Position numbers and translations under genes: made by a program
Shown here: positions 31,186 through 32,426 of the stretch, piece by piece
Position numbering within the stretch: the stretch's first letter is position 1
Layout: every line of letters begins with the position of its first letter
Notes under the pieces: model-generated
The model's database searches: none
Told to the model about the DNA's origin: nothing
The model's input: only the letters and a program-made list of their open reading frames with translations
Virus record (IMG/VR): IMGVR_UViG_3300006077_000018
Coordinates: 1 to 32,426 of that record
Strand: one strand, 5' to 3'
Length of the DNA stretch: 32,426 bases
Origin: a virus

Positions 31186-31673
31186 TAACTATCCTCACAT
31201 ATACTTTTATCTATTGTTTCTTCTTGAACATTACCGTAATCATCTACTGTATACATCTTTTCTATTCCAGATACGCAGGAGTACTCTCTGTATACTTCCT
31301 CAACATTTTTCCCATTAAGTACAGATAGTAAGTTGTCTTCTGTAATACCAACTGCTGAAGCATATCTACTCCAACCATCAATTTGTATCTTTAATAGGTC
31401 AGATACTTTTTTAGATTTAAAACTCTTAATTTGCTCTTTAGTAAGCTCTATCTGCTTATCTTTAAGCTCTATATCTTTCTCTTTTAGCAAAATATCAAGA
31501 AAATCTTTTTGAGATTGCATAGATGCTTGCATAATTACTGGTAAAGCTTTCTGCAAGAAGTCCATATATTCACTTGGTTTTATATGTGGACTATTCTTTA
31601 TCTTTCCCTCTACTAATCCAAAGAAGACATTAAAACTGTCTTCTAATTGTTTTTTAAAATCAGCGTAAACCAT
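31185..31673 (-). CDS. Hypothetical virion-cluster protein with coiled coil, 162 aa
   Basis: A helical N-terminus (FKKQLEDSFNVFFGLVEG) is followed by a coiled coil at ~65-95 (KDFLDILLKEKDIELKDKQ, IELTKEQIKSFKSKK) and a mixed C-terminus. No family recognised. It lies between a tail/fibre-type gene and the gp13-like gene, so a tail or connector role is plausible by position. The stop shares a base with the next ATG (TAATG). Confidence 0.55.
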   Translation of the reverse strand: MVYADFKKQLEDSFNVFFGLVEGKIKNSPHIKPSEYMDFLQKALPVIMQASMQSQKDFLDILLKEKDIELKDKQIELTKEQIKSFKSKKVSDLLKIQIDGWSRYASAVGITEDNLLSVLNGKNVEEVYREYSCVSGIEKMYTVDDYGNVQEETIDKSICEDS

Positions 31674-31682
31674 AATTTACCC

Positions 31683-32426
31683 TTACGCTAAGTTATCAGG
31701 TAAATTATCTTCTACATCAATAATTTCATCTCTTAACCAATCAGGGATTATCTCACCATATCCTCTATACCAGTTAAATCTTTGTAGTACTGTTTCTCCG
31801 TTATCTTGTTCAGGTCTGTGAACCGTTAGACCAGTATTTGTAAATTTTATTGGAGTAGAGCTATTATACTCTTGGTCATCTATTCTAAAATACATAGTAT
31901 TATCATCTGCAAGTTTATATTCCATTAATTGCCAACCAGTTGCTAGAGCAACTCCAGTATCTTCGTATGAGTCATCTTCTAACTGTACGAATAATGTACC
32001 AGTATTTGCATCAAATTTCATATTAAATGCACCAGAGAATATAAGCTCTTGGTCTTTAATTAGGTCAGCTTGTTCATATACTCTACCAAATTGATGCTTT
32101 AATACATTTCCATATGGTAAATCTGCATCAACATCAGGTGCACCATATTTTCTGCCATCTATAGAACCAGAGTAGGCAAAGTATCTACCATCACCGTGGT
32201 TTCCTCCACTAGAATAGTAAACAGTATTGCTATCAATATGAGTACTAAAATATGATTTATATTTGGTTTTATACCCATCGCCATCTACTCCATTAGGTTG
32301 ATATTCAAAGTTCTTTATATTGAAACTATCTTCTCCTACAGTTAATACAGTTGATTGTGGATATACTTTTCCACCCTCTGTAGTTGGTGTAAAAGGTCTA
32401 CCATTTGTTGTAATTTTAATATCTGT
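31683..32426 (-). CDS. Tail/fibre-type structural protein, C-terminal part (5' end outside window)
   Basis: The frame is open through the right edge, so the Met at 32021 is internal; at least 247 codons are present. The sequence is beta-rich and Gly/Asn/Asp-rich (TTNGRPFTPTTEGGKVYP, SSGGNHGDGRYFAYSGSIDG, NTGTLFVQLEDDSYEDTG) and ends in an acidic EIIDVEDNLPDNLA. This composition fits a tail fibre, tail tubular or adhesin-type virion protein. No catalytic or trimerisation motif was identified. Being first in the visible part of the structural operon, it lies on the tail side of the cluster. Confidence 0.55.
   Translation of the reverse strand, partial: TDIKITTNGRPFTPTTEGGKVYPQSTVLTVGEDSFNIKNFEYQPNGVDGDGYKTKYKSYFSTHIDSNTVYYSSGGNHGDGRYFAYSGSIDGRKYGAPDVDADLPYGNVLKHQFGRVYEQADLIKDQELIFSGAFNMKFDANTGTLFVQLEDDSYEDTGVALATGWQLMEYKLADDNTMYFRIDDQEYNSSTPIKFTNTGLTVHRPEQDNGETVLQRFNWYRGYGEIIPDWLRDEIIDVEDNLPDNLA

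Noticed and set aside
1-32426. CRISPR arrays, tRNA genes, insertion sequences, integrase and attachment sites
   Set aside because: No spaced direct repeats, T-loop/acceptor-like sequences, transposase or recombinase motifs were found by reading both strands.

Overview
The window looks like part of a tailed-phage (podovirus-type) genome. The main marker is a major capsid protein of the N4-gp56 family at 24731-25801. It sits in a block with a portal protein, a scaffold-like protein and a row of large internal-virion-like proteins. The DNA is very AT-rich (roughly 30% GC by eye). Genes are tightly packed, with ATGA and TAATG stop/start overlaps and AAAGGA-type ribosome binding sites. An AT-rich Gram-negative host such as an Arcobacter-like member of Campylobacterota fits that style, but this is inference. 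Terminase, integrase, lysis genes, DNA polymerase and tRNAs were not seen; the genome continues past both edges.

Left arm (1-14275, all + strand): replication, recombination and nucleotide metabolism. The order is the C-terminal part of an SF2 helicase; small unknown genes; a P-loop ATPase fused to an archaeo-eukaryotic-type primase domain; a Sak4-like RecA-fold ATPase; a probable single-stranded-DNA-binding protein; a Cas4/RecB-type PD-(D/E)XK nuclease with an apparent Fe-S cysteine set; a RusA-like resolvase; ThyX; a MazG-like pyrophosphohydrolase; and many small unknown genes. The Sak4, SSB, nuclease and RusA set suggests a phage-encoded single-strand annealing recombination route coupled to replication. 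Two genes here are broken in informative ways. A tandem paralogue at 9393-9881 carries one in-frame TAA, and a gene at 11247-11560 needs a -1 shift at a run of ten A.

Junction (13530-14316): after a hairpin there is a good promoter and a 157-nt leader with a 26-bp hairpin whose loop can pair with downstream RNA (a pseudoknot). This is followed by a stand-alone T5orf172/GIY-YIG protein and a terminator shared with the converging right arm. It looks like a separately controlled accessory unit.

Right arm (14307-32426, all - strand, read right to left): virion genes. The order is a tail/fibre-type protein running off the edge, two small proteins (one resembling T7 gp13), a 558-aa protein with a hydrophobic hairpin, portal, a 70-aa protein, scaffold, major capsid protein, two small proteins, then 137-aa, 560-aa and 2507-aa proteins. 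By position and composition the last three are the ejected internal proteins. The 2507-aa protein carries an HELTH zincin motif.

Across both arms the heptamer TTGGCTC/GAGCCAA is strikingly over-represented (45 heptamers; 65 copies of the core TGGCTC/GAGCCA, counted by hand). It occurs in every reading frame and is also used as paired arms of intergenic hairpins, which suggests selection on the DNA itself.
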